Shown here: one piece after another, positions 25,553-34,408 of the stretch
Position numbering within the stretch: position 1 is the stretch's first letter
Layout of the letters: every line of letters starts with the position of its first letter
NCBI GenBank assembly: GCA_964654825.1
Contig: CAZZKG010000008.1
Location: 1 to 64,000 of the forward strand
Origin: CAZZKG01 sp964654825
GTDB lineage: Bacteria; Gemmatimonadota; CAZMKB01
Length of the DNA stretch: 64,000 bases
Reading direction: 5' to 3'
Translations under genes and position numbers: made by a program
The notes under the pieces: generated by a model
Seen by the model: only the letters and a program-made list of their open reading frames with translations
Databases searched by the model: none
What the model was told of the DNA's origin: nothing

Positions 25553-28024
25553 ATGCGAAGGCAGATATACACGTTCACGCTTTTTTTATTGTGTCTCTCG
25601 ATCAGCCTCCCCCTGTTTGCCGATCACAGGAGGGATGTCGTCCGGATTTCCACACCCGATGAGATCACTGCGGCACGTGTTCTCTCCATGGGCCTGGATG
25701 TCGTCAGGGCAAAACCCGGCGCTTATCTCGAAGCTCTTCTCCGGCCGGATGAAATCGACCGGTTGAGAGAACGGGGATTGACCATCACCGTCGAGCGGGA
25801 GAACCTTGGAAAGATTCTTGCGGACAGGAACAGAACCGGCGGCACATCATCGATGAGGTTCGGTGAAGGTACGATTGGCGGCTACTACACCTATGATGAG
25901 ACGATCGACATCCTTGATTCACTCATCGCAAATGATACTCACGGCATCATCTCCGGTCTCGACACTATCGGTATGTCCCATCAGGGCCGGCCGATAGTCC
26001 TCTTCACGGTTTCCGACAACCCGGACGACGACGAGGGTGAGCCGGAGGTACTGTACGATGCGCTCCACCACGCCCGTGAGCCGATGGGACTGATGAACCT
26101 TCTGTATTTCCTCGAACAGCTGATAGACAACTACGGCAGCTCCCCCCAGATCACCTACCTCGTGGACAACCGGAAGCTCTGGTTCGTTCCCATCGTGAAC
26201 CCTGACGGCTACGCGGTCAACGAGTCGATCTACGTCAACACCAGTGAATTCGGTTTCTGGAGAAAGAATGTCCGGGACAACAACTCCAACGGAGTATTCG
26301 ACGACTGGTACGACGGAGTGGATCTCAACAGGAATTACGGGTACGAATGGGGCTATGACGACTACGGGTCGAGCCCCGAGCCGAGTTCGGGAGTGTACCG
26401 GGGTCCTACCGAATTTTCCGAACCTGAGACGTGGGCGATCAAGGACCTGTGCGAAAGCCGTTCGTTCGAACTCGCGCTGAACTATCACTCGTACGGAGAC
26501 CTGCTCATCTTCCCGTGGGGGTACAGCGACGCGGAAACCGCCGACTCCCTGGTCTTCAGGGAGATCGCCGATCGCATGACCGAACTCAACAACTACCAGT
26601 TCGGCACGGGGTCACAGACCGTCTACTACGTGACGAACGGCGACGCGGACGACTGGATGTACGGCGAACAGATCACGAAAGACAGAATTATCTCGATGAC
26701 CCCGGAGATCGGCGATACGAATGATTGGTCCTATTTCTGGCCCCCTGAGGAAGCTATCCTCCCTCTTGCGCAGGAGAACCTCTACCCGAACATCTTCCTG
26801 GCCCTTGCTGCCGGGTCCCACGTGGCGATCAGCGGTACACCACTGATCGACGACAGTACGGGGGATGGGGACGGATATCCGGACGAAGGAGAAGCAATCG
26901 ACATCACGGTGACGCTTAAAAACGTCGGTGTATCGCAGACCGCTACGGGCCTGACGTGTGAGCTCAGCACGGTGTCTCCTTCGGTGACGGTCACGAAAGA
27001 GACCGCAGCTTTCGACGATGCCGACGTCGGGCAGGAAGTCGATAATTCCCTCGACGTGTTAACCATCCAGATAGCTGAGACAATCGTACCTGGTGAGATC
27101 GCGAAGTTCTATCTCGCGATAAGCGGCGATAACGGGTATGTGAACACCGACTCCTTCGACCTGCTTCTCGGTACACCACAGGTGATATTCTATGATGGAG
27201 CGGAAGAAGGCCTCGTGAACTTCACGTCCGACAGGTGGGATGTCGTCTCACAGCACGCAAGCGCGGGTACCTTTTCATTCACGGACAGCCCCGGCGGAAA
27301 CTACCGTTCCAATGCAAATGACATAATGACCTGTCAGGTAGCACTGGACCTGTCGGATGCAGAGAATGCCTACCTCACCTATGACGCGAGATGGGAGATC
27401 GAGAAGGGCTATGATATCGGACAGGTCGAAGTCAGCAGGGACGGGTCGGACTGGGTGACGATGGAGGCTACCGGCACATTCCCCGGGTCCGGATACACAT
27501 CCTACCAGGATCCCGAAGAAGAGGGATACCAGTCGAGGCAGATCGTATTCACTCCCGAGCGGGTGAACCTGAGTGAATTTCTGGGTGAGGGTAACGAGAC
27601 CGTCACCTTCAGGTTCGTGCTGCAGAGTGATTACGGCCTTGAGTTCGACGGCTGGTACATCGACGAGATCAGGGTACTCTCCTACGGGATCGGCAGCGGG
27701 GTGAAGGACAACGGGACGAACAGGAAAGTTCCCTTCGCTTTCGGGCTCGGCCAGAACTATCCCAACCCCTTCAACCCCACGACCACCATATCATTTGAAG
27801 TTCCCGGAGACGGTGGGACAAAAAATCAGACGAGACTGTTTATCTATAACATGCGCGGCCGCCTGGTCAAAACACTCGTGGACAGACCTCTCGAACCTGG
27901 CAGTCATCGCGTCTCCTGGAACGGGAGGAGCGACACGGGAGAGGTTGTCGGTTCGGGGCTGTATATCTACAAATTAGAGTCGGGGGGAGAGACTGCAACG
28001 CGCAAAATGGTTCTCCTGAAGTAA
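25553..28024 (+). CDS. Secreted M14 zinc carboxypeptidase with FlgD-like C-terminal sorting tail
   Basis: 823 residues. Signal peptide (1-23, ending PLFA). An N-terminal prodomain-like region precedes the M14 domain (about 108-410): zinc ligands His173 and Glu176 in HHAREPMG and His312 in NYHSYGD, substrate-binding VDLNRNYGYEWG (256-267), catalytic Glu385 (SMTPEIGD). Then a CARDB-like segment (about 415-520), a beta-sandwich with GWYIDEIRVLS, and the C-terminal tail GQNYPNPFNPTTTISFEV to TRKMVLLK (about 742-823), the sorting domain of exported FCB-group proteins. Acts extracellularly, cleaving C-terminal residues of peptides. Shine-Dalgarno AAAGGAGCAATCG. Confidence 0.93.
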   Translation: MRRQIYTFTLFLLCLSISLPLFADHRRDVVRISTPDEITAARVLSMGLDVVRAKPGAYLEALLRPDEIDRLRERGLTITVERENLGKILADRNRTGGTSSMRFGEGTIGGYYTYDETIDILDSLIANDTHGIISGLDTIGMSHQGRPIVLFTVSDNPDDDEGEPEVLYDALHHAREPMGLMNLLYFLEQLIDNYGSSPQITYLVDNRKLWFVPIVNPDGYAVNESIYVNTSEFGFWRKNVRDNNSNGVFDDWYDGVDLNRNYGYEWGYDDYGSSPEPSSGVYRGPTEFSEPETWAIKDLCESRSFELALNYHSYGDLLIFPWGYSDAETADSLVFREIADRMTELNNYQFGTGSQTVYYVTNGDADDWMYGEQITKDRIISMTPEIGDTNDWSYFWPPEEAILPLAQENLYPNIFLALAAGSHVAISGTPLIDDSTGDGDGYPDEGEAIDITVTLKNVGVSQTATGLTCELSTVSPSVTVTKETAAFDDADVGQEVDNSLDVLTIQIAETIVPGEIAKFYLAISGDNGYVNTDSFDLLLGTPQVIFYDGAEEGLVNFTSDRWDVVSQHASAGTFSFTDSPGGNYRSNANDIMTCQVALDLSDAENAYLTYDARWEIEKGYDIGQVEVSRDGSDWVTMEATGTFPGSGYTSYQDPEEEGYQSRQIVFTPERVNLSEFLGEGNETVTFRFVLQSDYGLEFDGWYIDEIRVLSYGIGSGVKDNGTNRKVPFAFGLGQNYPNPFNPTTTISFEVPGDGGTKNQTRLFIYNMRGRLVKTLVDRPLEPGSHRVSWNGRSDTGEVVGSGLYIYKLESGGETATRKMVLLK

Positions 28025-28068
28025 TCAAACCCGACACCGGGGCACTCAACGGCAGGAGGCAGGCTGCA

Positions 28069-28084
28069 CACCGAAACTTCGGTG
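28069..28084. other. Short hairpin between convergent genes
   Basis: CACCGAA (28069-28075) and TTCGGTG (28078-28084), 2-base loop, between the convergent M14 gene and the minus-strand tail-protein gene. No T-run, so it is only a possible transcript end. Confidence 0.35.
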
Positions 28085-28125
28085 AGTTCTGGACGGCGGA
28101 CCATACTCTTAAGGGTTACGGAGGT

Positions 28126-28968
28126 TCAGCGGATCAGAACCATTTTCCGCACAAACGTCTTCCCGGCAACCTTCAGCGTGCTGAGGTAGACTCCGGAACG
28201 GGAAATATCTCCCCGATCGTCCCTTCCGTCCCACACCACGCTGTGGTTTCCTGACTCGACTTCCCTCTCGATCAGAGTCCTCACGAGCCGACCCCGCACA
28301 TCGTATACCTCAAGACTCACGGGAGTGAGTGACCCGGCATCAACCGATACGTTGAAGGATATCGTCGTTGCCGGATTGAATGGGTTGGGATGGTTCTGAT
28401 CCAGGGAAGCCCCGGGGACGAGATGTACCGGCCGCTCATCCTCGATCCCTGTGGGTTCATCGATAAGGATTCCGATCCCGAAATTGCCGGCCGACTCGTT
28501 CCACCCGACGTCGACAGCGTAGTAGAAGGAGCTCCCATCGTCACAGACTCCCCGCATGGAGATTCCGGGGGGCTGGGTCAGCACCACATTTTTTACGAAG
28601 ATCCAGAACTCTCCGGTAACCAGAACGCCGGCGCTTCTCAAATCTACGGGCATCCATCTGTCTTCGTACTCGGGTGTTATGACTACGGATCCGTAACCTA
28701 ATATTCGGGAGGGAGAAGTCGTGTCGGGGAGAGTGTGTATAATATACAACTCAACCTCATCCCAGACATCGTAGTGCAGCCAGACCTCATCGAGAGTGAC
28801 GGAGTCCTCTCCCACATCGAATCTCACTGCCTCGGTAAGGTATGTCCCCGACGCCCAGTAAAGAGCATTGTCCCCGGGGTCGAACGAGGTTACGAACTCA
28901 CCCTCGAGCGACCCCCCGGAAAGGATGAGCAGCGGCATAATGATCAGCAGGGCGATCCATTTTTTCAT
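28126..28968 (-). CDS. Secreted protein with FlgD-like C-terminal sorting tail, hypothetical
   Basis: 280 residues from ATG 28968, chosen because AGGTGAGG lies 6 bp upstream; a GTG at 28980 is the alternative. Signal peptide KKWIALLIIMPLLILSGG. The middle (about 30-185) is a beta-rich domain with no recognised family. The tail starts at about residue 195, DQNHPNPFNPATTISFNV, through YDVRGRLVRTLI to FVRKMVLIR. It begins 12 bp after the subtilase stop on the same strand, so the two are probably cotranscribed and coexported. Confidence 0.8.
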   Translation of the reverse strand: MKKWIALLIIMPLLILSGGSLEGEFVTSFDPGDNALYWASGTYLTEAVRFDVGEDSVTLDEVWLHYDVWDEVELYIIHTLPDTTSPSRILGYGSVVITPEYEDRWMPVDLRSAGVLVTGEFWIFVKNVVLTQPPGISMRGVCDDGSSFYYAVDVGWNESAGNFGIGILIDEPTGIEDERPVHLVPGASLDQNHPNPFNPATTISFNVSVDAGSLTPVSLEVYDVRGRLVRTLIEREVESGNHSVVWDGRDDRGDISRSGVYLSTLKVAGKTFVRKMVLIR

Positions 28969-28980
28969 TTTAGGCCTCAC

Positions 28981-30402
28981 CTATTGTTCTTGGTACGGGA
29001 TCATGGGATCGACATCTATCTCCGGAATGTTCACCGCACTGTATACGTTCAGGATGCCACCGGCGATTAAACGCCAGGGAGGGACATTCTGATCTGAAAC
29101 CGGATCACTCGTCTCATAGAGCCTCGAGATGATCTGACCGGGGCTCCAGTAGGGGCACATCGACTTCACCAGGGCAGCAGCAGCGCTGACCATGGGAGTC
29201 GAGAAGGAAGTGCCGTCCCTGTAACTGTAGTAGGATCTCAGTTTACACGAATCAACGTAAGCGGAAGTCGTGAGGATCGAAACTCCCGGAGCAGCGAGAT
29301 GAATCCACTCGCCATAGTTGGAAAAAGAGGCGATGGTATTATCCGAGTCGGTGGCTGCAACCCCGACCACCCAATCATATGACGCGGGATAGGCGTGCCT
29401 GTCCATATTGTTGTTTCCGGCGCAGGCCACGACCACCGTTCCCTCATCATAGAGACACTCCGTCAATTTGGAGAGAACGGGGTTGTCGTAATAATTGTAC
29501 CAGCTGCAGTTCAGTACATCGATCCCTTCTTGGACCGAATACAGCATGGCCGGGATGATATACTCGAGATAGAGCCCCTGACGTGAGCCAGCACGGAGAG
29601 GGACAAAGCGGCAATTCCACCCTACGCCCGCCACCCCGATATGATTGTTCGTCGTGGCGGAGGAGACACCCGCGACCCTGGTCCCGTGAAAATCCACATC
29701 GTCGAGGGCGTGTCTGGGATTGTTGTCCTCGTCGACCCAATCCCACCCGCAGAAATCATCCGGGTATCCGTTTTCGTCATCATCCACACCATTCACTTCT
29801 TCAGGCTGTATGGCCCCATCACCATCCAGATCCTCACCCGGATTGATCCAGATATTGTCCCTGAGATCCTCGTGGGCGAACCACACTCCCGTATCCAGTA
29901 TCCCTATAATGACTTCCGGGCTCCCGAGGGTGTGCGCCCAGGCACAGGGCATATTGAGATGATCTTCCTGCATATGCCACTGGGCAGGGAACAGGGAATC
30001 GTTGGGAATGGTAAAAGGGTCATAGCTCGCGAGGAGCGGCTCATCCGGAGATCGTTCGACCCCATAGAAATAGTTTGGCGTCAGGGTTAAGCCGGGCAGA
30101 CCGCCGAGATCTTCGAAGACCACCGCCAGGTCGAGGTCGGTTGTGTCCTCGGCTTCCCACCATTCCAGTACCCAGGTGGTATCACAGAGGGAGACATGGA
30201 GCGTGAGATCCTCAACCGTACATCGATAATACTGCTCCCGAGCTTCTAGTTCCCCGATTCCAAAGAATTCATCAGCATAATAGCTGACGAAAAATCCATT
30301 GGATCGGTACGGTAGCTGCGGGACTGCGTTGGTGTTGTGAGCACCGAGCGTCGAGCTGATAACAACTGCGCTCAACAGTGCACAGATCAGTACGTTACGC
30401 AT
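28981..30402 (-). CDS. Secreted S8 subtilisin-like serine protease
   Basis: 473 residues from ATG 30402 (Shine-Dalgarno AAAGGGTGATCACT; the open frame extends 15 codons further). Signal peptide MRNVLICALLSAVVISSTLGA. Prodomain-like region to about 130, then the S8 domain with the catalytic triad Asp170 (GILDTGVW), His239 (DFHGTRVAG) and Ser399 (GTSFSTPM), plus the oxyanion Asn (ACAGNNN). A DGDG-rich stretch before the His looks like a calcium site. Unlike neighbouring secreted enzymes it has no sorting tail. Extracellular protein degradation is the likely role. Confidence 0.93.
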   Translation of the reverse strand: MRNVLICALLSAVVISSTLGAHNTNAVPQLPYRSNGFFVSYYADEFFGIGELEAREQYYRCTVEDLTLHVSLCDTTWVLEWWEAEDTTDLDLAVVFEDLGGLPGLTLTPNYFYGVERSPDEPLLASYDPFTIPNDSLFPAQWHMQEDHLNMPCAWAHTLGSPEVIIGILDTGVWFAHEDLRDNIWINPGEDLDGDGAIQPEEVNGVDDDENGYPDDFCGWDWVDEDNNPRHALDDVDFHGTRVAGVSSATTNNHIGVAGVGWNCRFVPLRAGSRQGLYLEYIIPAMLYSVQEGIDVLNCSWYNYYDNPVLSKLTECLYDEGTVVVACAGNNNMDRHAYPASYDWVVGVAATDSDNTIASFSNYGEWIHLAAPGVSILTTSAYVDSCKLRSYYSYRDGTSFSTPMVSAAAALVKSMCPYWSPGQIISRLYETSDPVSDQNVPPWRLIAGGILNVYSAVNIPEIDVDPMIPYQEQ

Positions 30403-30808
30403 AGTGATCACCCTTTCCCTTAATAGAGTAGGTATTCGGGTGAACATCCTGCCCCGCCGTGCCCGCCGGCACGCGTGCTACAAGAAGTGGTACTGAAAGC
30501 TGAACTGTTTTTTCACAGGATATTCCCCGACGGTTCAACGTGTTGAGCGACTATCGATGAACATTCAATCATCATGAAGTCTTCCTCTAAGTTCCATCGA
30601 TCCCGTTTTGAGACCGGCCGGTCGATCGAAGTTGGTTTGATCAAAATACCAGGAGCATGATCTTTGCTATGAAAAAGATGCAAGATAGGTGCCAACTTTT
30701 TTCATAGCAGAAGAGGCTTACAGGAGGGATTTTGTCAGAGGAGCCTCCACCCGGTACGTCATTTTTACCGGGTGGAGGAAAATCCGCCTTCCGGAATGCT
30801 CGAAATGG
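30403..30808. other. Intergenic region with two strong inverted repeats
   Basis: About 400 bases without a supported gene, between the starts and ends of two minus-strand genes. Repeat 1: GCTATGAAAAAG (30666-30677) against CTTTTTTCATAGC (30696-30708). Repeat 2: a perfect 13-bp stem, CCTCCACCCGGTA (30744-30756) and TACCGGGTGGAGG (30766-30778), with a 9-base loop. Both lie just downstream of the 30809 gene end and probably form its transcript 3' end, although repeat 2 has no adjacent T-run. Repeat 1 includes its own T6 in one arm. No clear promoter for the subtilase was found. Confidence 0.6.
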
Positions 30809-33800
30809 CTAGCGTATCTTGACAACTTTGCGCATCGACTCGAATCCGGCACCTTCCATCCGTATCAGATAGACACCCGACCTGACCTCGCGACCGTCTG
30901 CAGCCCGGCCATCCCACTCGAGGGAGTGCCTGCCAGCCTCAGCTTCACTGTGATGGACCCTGCGAACCAGCCGACCTCTCAGGTCGAAGATCTCGATGGA
31001 AACTTCCGCCTGCTTCGGTACGTCGAAGTCGAAGGTCGTGGAAGCGCTGAAGGGATTGGGGTGAGCCTGGCCCAGCGCGAAATTCCTCGGAATCTGCGAC
31101 CCGTTTACCGGAATCGCCACTCCCGTGTTCCGGGGTGAGATGATCAGCTTGTTGCCGGACTTGCTCACTTCGAAATTTTCGATGAGGAGCAGGTTGTATT
31201 CATCAGGCACGACTGTCCCGGTCTGGATGACGGTGCCTCCCATATCCTCGTTATTCCAGATGTAGGACCTGCCGGGAAGGACCTGGAATGCCTGCAGTCT
31301 CCTCGGCGTTATGTCGATCGTCCCCGACTGGGGATAATCCGGATCATCCACTATACGAAGAACCATTTCGTAACGATTCGGGAGATCGATGATATCTCCG
31401 GCAAAATCATTCCAGGGACAGGACCACTCGATCGAACGATTGTGATCGTACTGGGTGTTCAGTGAGTTATCGGTGACACCCGGGAAGCTCCTGTCTTTCC
31501 TGAACACATATGACTCGAAGGGCAGGATGCTGCCGCACCCCACGAAACCATACCAGTAGTGATCCCCTCCGGCGACAACGTACCCGGTGAACCCCCGCCT
31601 CGCCTGCTGATCCATGATATCATACCAGGGAGCGCCCTGACTCTGCCACTCGATGATGAGGTCGGCATCTCCATGTGCGGTGGCGATGAACGGCATTTCG
31701 TCACCGATTCGGGACAGCATGTTTTCCTGGTGATCCATCCAGTCCCAGACACCGGTTCCGTTGTAGGGAGAGAGATGCTCCGCCCGGGGACCGAGGTTCA
31801 CGATCGGGAAGTCCTCCGCTATTGGCCCCAGCTTGGGGACAAGGTCTCCCTCCCAATCGAGCCCCCCGAAATCACCTGCCGTCTCGTAATCAGTCATCGC
31901 CCCCGCGCCGTAAACCGCCGCGAAGACATCGGGATACCTGAGCCCCAGGTTGAGCGCGCCGCTTCCTCCCATCGACCCCCCGAACGCGTAAATCCTGTCC
32001 TCATCCACGTTGAAGGTGTTATCACGAATGATGTCATCCACGCAACGGAGGATTCGCCACTCGGTGAAATTTCCTACAGGCCCAACGGATGGGATGTCTC
32101 CCTCGCCGTAATCGAACACCGCAGCGTTCCCGTAATACCAGGTCTGGTGCGGATCGTCGACATTGACGTAGATGGTCTGATAATCGTACGGGGAGCCGTC
32201 CATGACAGCATACCGTGTTCCCCATCCATCCATGTGTATCGTAAGTGCGAAAGGAGTGGAACCATCGTAGTTCGACGGTACTCCGACACTGTAGTTGTAC
32301 GCGTAACCATCGAAGGTTGGATTCCAGGCGGCGTAGTCCATGAACTGCGTGTAGACCCATCCCCGTCCCGTGTCCGCGACCCAGACGAGGACCGGCTCAG
32401 GCGGATCGTCGGTCTCACCGACCGGCTCGACCAGGCTGTTCTCGGAACTCATAGATGTGTTCTCTACACCGTTCATGACAGCGGTGACGGCGTAATAGTA
32501 ACTGCCGGTCTCATTGGGTGTCCAGACGAGCAGCCCTGTGCCGTCGGACAACTCGGCCCCGAGATCCTCGATGATGAAATTCTGCTGGATCGCCTCGGGT
32601 CCTTTGAGAGACTCGTTCTCGTAGAAACCAGACCCTTCGGCTATCCCGGCGATGAGTTCCGCCTCATCGAGATTACCGCCGGTGATAGGTTCCGTGTACC
32701 GGTACACGTGGTATGTTTCATTTTCGTCAGCCGTCTCTGTCCAGGTGATGAATGTCTGGCCGCTCCTGTGAAATGCGTCAAGTCCGGTTACCTGATCTGT
32801 CTCGGGCAGCTGGTACAGAAGGACCATGCTCTCGTATGCCCCGACGGAAACCTGATCAACAGCTTCGTAGCCGAGGCTTCCGTTATAGTCACCCGACTCA
32901 TCCACAGACCCGCCTCCGGTCGGGACAACGAGATAATGGGTGCTGTCGAGCGTAATGGGAGTGATCGTACCCGTCGGGTTTACGATTACGATCCCCTTTT
33001 CGTAATCACGGCGATACACTCCGGCACTGCCGTCATAAAGATCGTCCACATCGAGGGGCGGCTCGTCCAGGTAGGGCCCCAGGTCGATACCGTACTCGGG
33101 ATAATACTGCATGTTGAGTCCGGGACCCCCCGAGAGGATATTGACATACGTGTAATGTCCCTTTATCAACAGGTAGCAGCCGAGATAGAACCCTCTGTCG
33201 TCATAGTCGAGCGCATCCCACATGTACGACTGGAGGATCATGATCTTGTCCAGGGCAATCAGGTTGAGGATTCGATTCATCTGAAGCTTCCAATCGGAGA
33301 GTGAGAAGGGGCTGTCGCCTCCCCACTGGCCGAATCCTTCTATCATCCCTCCATCCCCGAATGAATAGTCGGCCGGATCCCAGGAGGTTACCTGGAAACC
33401 GAGATTCGGGATCACATAGAAGTTCTCCGGCTCGCTGTGGAGCTGCTCAGTGATGAAAGCTCCGAAGATGTCGAGGTGGGGAACCCAGTATATGGCGGGA
33501 TTCGTACCCTCGAACCACCAGAAGGGAGGATCCAGGAAATCGGCGTTCACTACCGCGACGTCATAACTGTCGGCGAACACACCGTCCGCTTCATTGTTCC
33601 GCATCCGTTCGATGCAGGTCTGAGCCCAGTACTCCTTCCAGCCATTGTCCCCCGCCCCGCCGATCTGTCCCGAGGGATCCATCAGGTACCATCCCCATCC
33701 CGTGTTACGTATGCGGGTTCCCTCATCGTCGGTGACGAACCAGTCATCCTGTTGAGAGACATACCCCCAATCAGTGACCCACTGGTTTCCATCGATAAAA

Positions 33801-34090
33801 AGAATACTGCTGTCTCCTTCACCGACCGCCAGCTGATAATGAAGATGGAGAAAGTCGGGATTGTAAGCCCGGATCTCACGGATGTCATCAGGGATCATCT
33901 TCTGCGTGCCGACGTACTTGGTAGCGGCGAACTCGTTCTGAAGATCGGTATTGCCGGGTGGGATCTGATCGGCGAACACGAAGATACCGTCCCGGGTGTC
34001 AGGGAATGAACGGCCCTGCGCCCGGACATTACCTGTTATCATGGTGAGACTCAGAACAAAAAACATCTCAATTGCGTACCTCTGCTTCAT
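30809..34090 (-). CDS. Secreted GHL15-like glycoside hydrolase/esterase fusion with sorting tail
   Basis: 1093 residues from ATG 34090 (Shine-Dalgarno AAGGAACAGGGT; the frame extends 19 codons further). Signal peptide through about residue 24 (TGNVRAQ). Domain 1 (about 30-430) matches the hypothetical glycosyl hydrolase family 15 pattern: FAATKYVGTQK, DFLHLHYQLAVG, DGVFADSYD, DGGMIEGFGQWGG. A Fn3-like stretch follows (about 435-570). Domain 2 (about 590-880) is an alpha/beta-hydrolase esterase like PHB depolymerases, with the nucleophile in FGGSMGGSG, an Asp in HGDADLI and a His in AGGDHYW. The tail is HPNPFSASTTFDFDV to SMRKVVKIR. Probably attacks an acylated polysaccharide outside the cell; substrate unknown. 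Confidence 0.85.
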   Translation of the reverse strand: MKQRYAIEMFFVLSLTMITGNVRAQGRSFPDTRDGIFVFADQIPPGNTDLQNEFAATKYVGTQKMIPDDIREIRAYNPDFLHLHYQLAVGEGDSSILFIDGNQWVTDWGYVSQQDDWFVTDDEGTRIRNTGWGWYLMDPSGQIGGAGDNGWKEYWAQTCIERMRNNEADGVFADSYDVAVVNADFLDPPFWWFEGTNPAIYWVPHLDIFGAFITEQLHSEPENFYVIPNLGFQVTSWDPADYSFGDGGMIEGFGQWGGDSPFSLSDWKLQMNRILNLIALDKIMILQSYMWDALDYDDRGFYLGCYLLIKGHYTYVNILSGGPGLNMQYYPEYGIDLGPYLDEPPLDVDDLYDGSAGVYRRDYEKGIVIVNPTGTITPITLDSTHYLVVPTGGGSVDESGDYNGSLGYEAVDQVSVGAYESMVLLYQLPETDQVTGLDAFHRSGQTFITWTETADENETYHVYRYTEPITGGNLDEAELIAGIAEGSGFYENESLKGPEAIQQNFIIEDLGAELSDGTGLLVWTPNETGSYYYAVTAVMNGVENTSMSSENSLVEPVGETDDPPEPVLVWVADTGRGWVYTQFMDYAAWNPTFDGYAYNYSVGVPSNYDGSTPFALTIHMDGWGTRYAVMDGSPYDYQTIYVNVDDPHQTWYYGNAAVFDYGEGDIPSVGPVGNFTEWRILRCVDDIIRDNTFNVDEDRIYAFGGSMGGSGALNLGLRYPDVFAAVYGAGAMTDYETAGDFGGLDWEGDLVPKLGPIAEDFPIVNLGPRAEHLSPYNGTGVWDWMDHQENMLSRIGDEMPFIATAHGDADLIIEWQSQGAPWYDIMDQQARRGFTGYVVAGGDHYWYGFVGCGSILPFESYVFRKDRSFPGVTDNSLNTQYDHNRSIEWSCPWNDFAGDIIDLPNRYEMVLRIVDDPDYPQSGTIDITPRRLQAFQVLPGRSYIWNNEDMGGTVIQTGTVVPDEYNLLLIENFEVSKSGNKLIISPRNTGVAIPVNGSQIPRNFALGQAHPNPFSASTTFDFDVPKQAEVSIEIFDLRGRLVRRVHHSEAEAGRHSLEWDGRAADGREVRSGVYLIRMEGAGFESMRKVVKIR

Positions 34091-34408
34091 ACCCTGTTCC
34101 TTTCTGTTATCCTGCCCCGGTGATTTGTCCCTCGACCGAGAAGGCAAATGCTGTGCCTCTTAGACACTCCTCGGTACCCATTTATTCCCACCGGTTTCTA
34201 TTTTCGGAATCTGCACCTGATGCGCACGATATCCGGCAGGTATTGTCTGCCGGCTACCATCTGTTGTTGCCCGCGTGCCGCTTTGGACCGTCAGCAGAGG
34301 CGAATTTTCCTGATCCGATACCTTTCGGGCAACTATCCGGGCTCACTCTTCCCTGGAGTAGGGACGTGGAAATACAGAAAAAATTTCAGAGGGGAGGAAT
34401 GGACGAAT
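34091..34408. other. Intergenic region with one stem-loop
   Basis: 318 bases between two minus-strand genes. The only structure seen is a perfect 7-bp hairpin, CCGGCAG (34234-34240) and CTGCCGG (34248-34254), without a T-run. No supported gene, and no promoter with consensus spacing was found. Confidence 0.5.

Noticed and set aside
31559..33304. Plus-strand open frame of 581 codons
   Set aside because: Antisense to the GHL15-esterase gene; biased composition, no start signal or domain.
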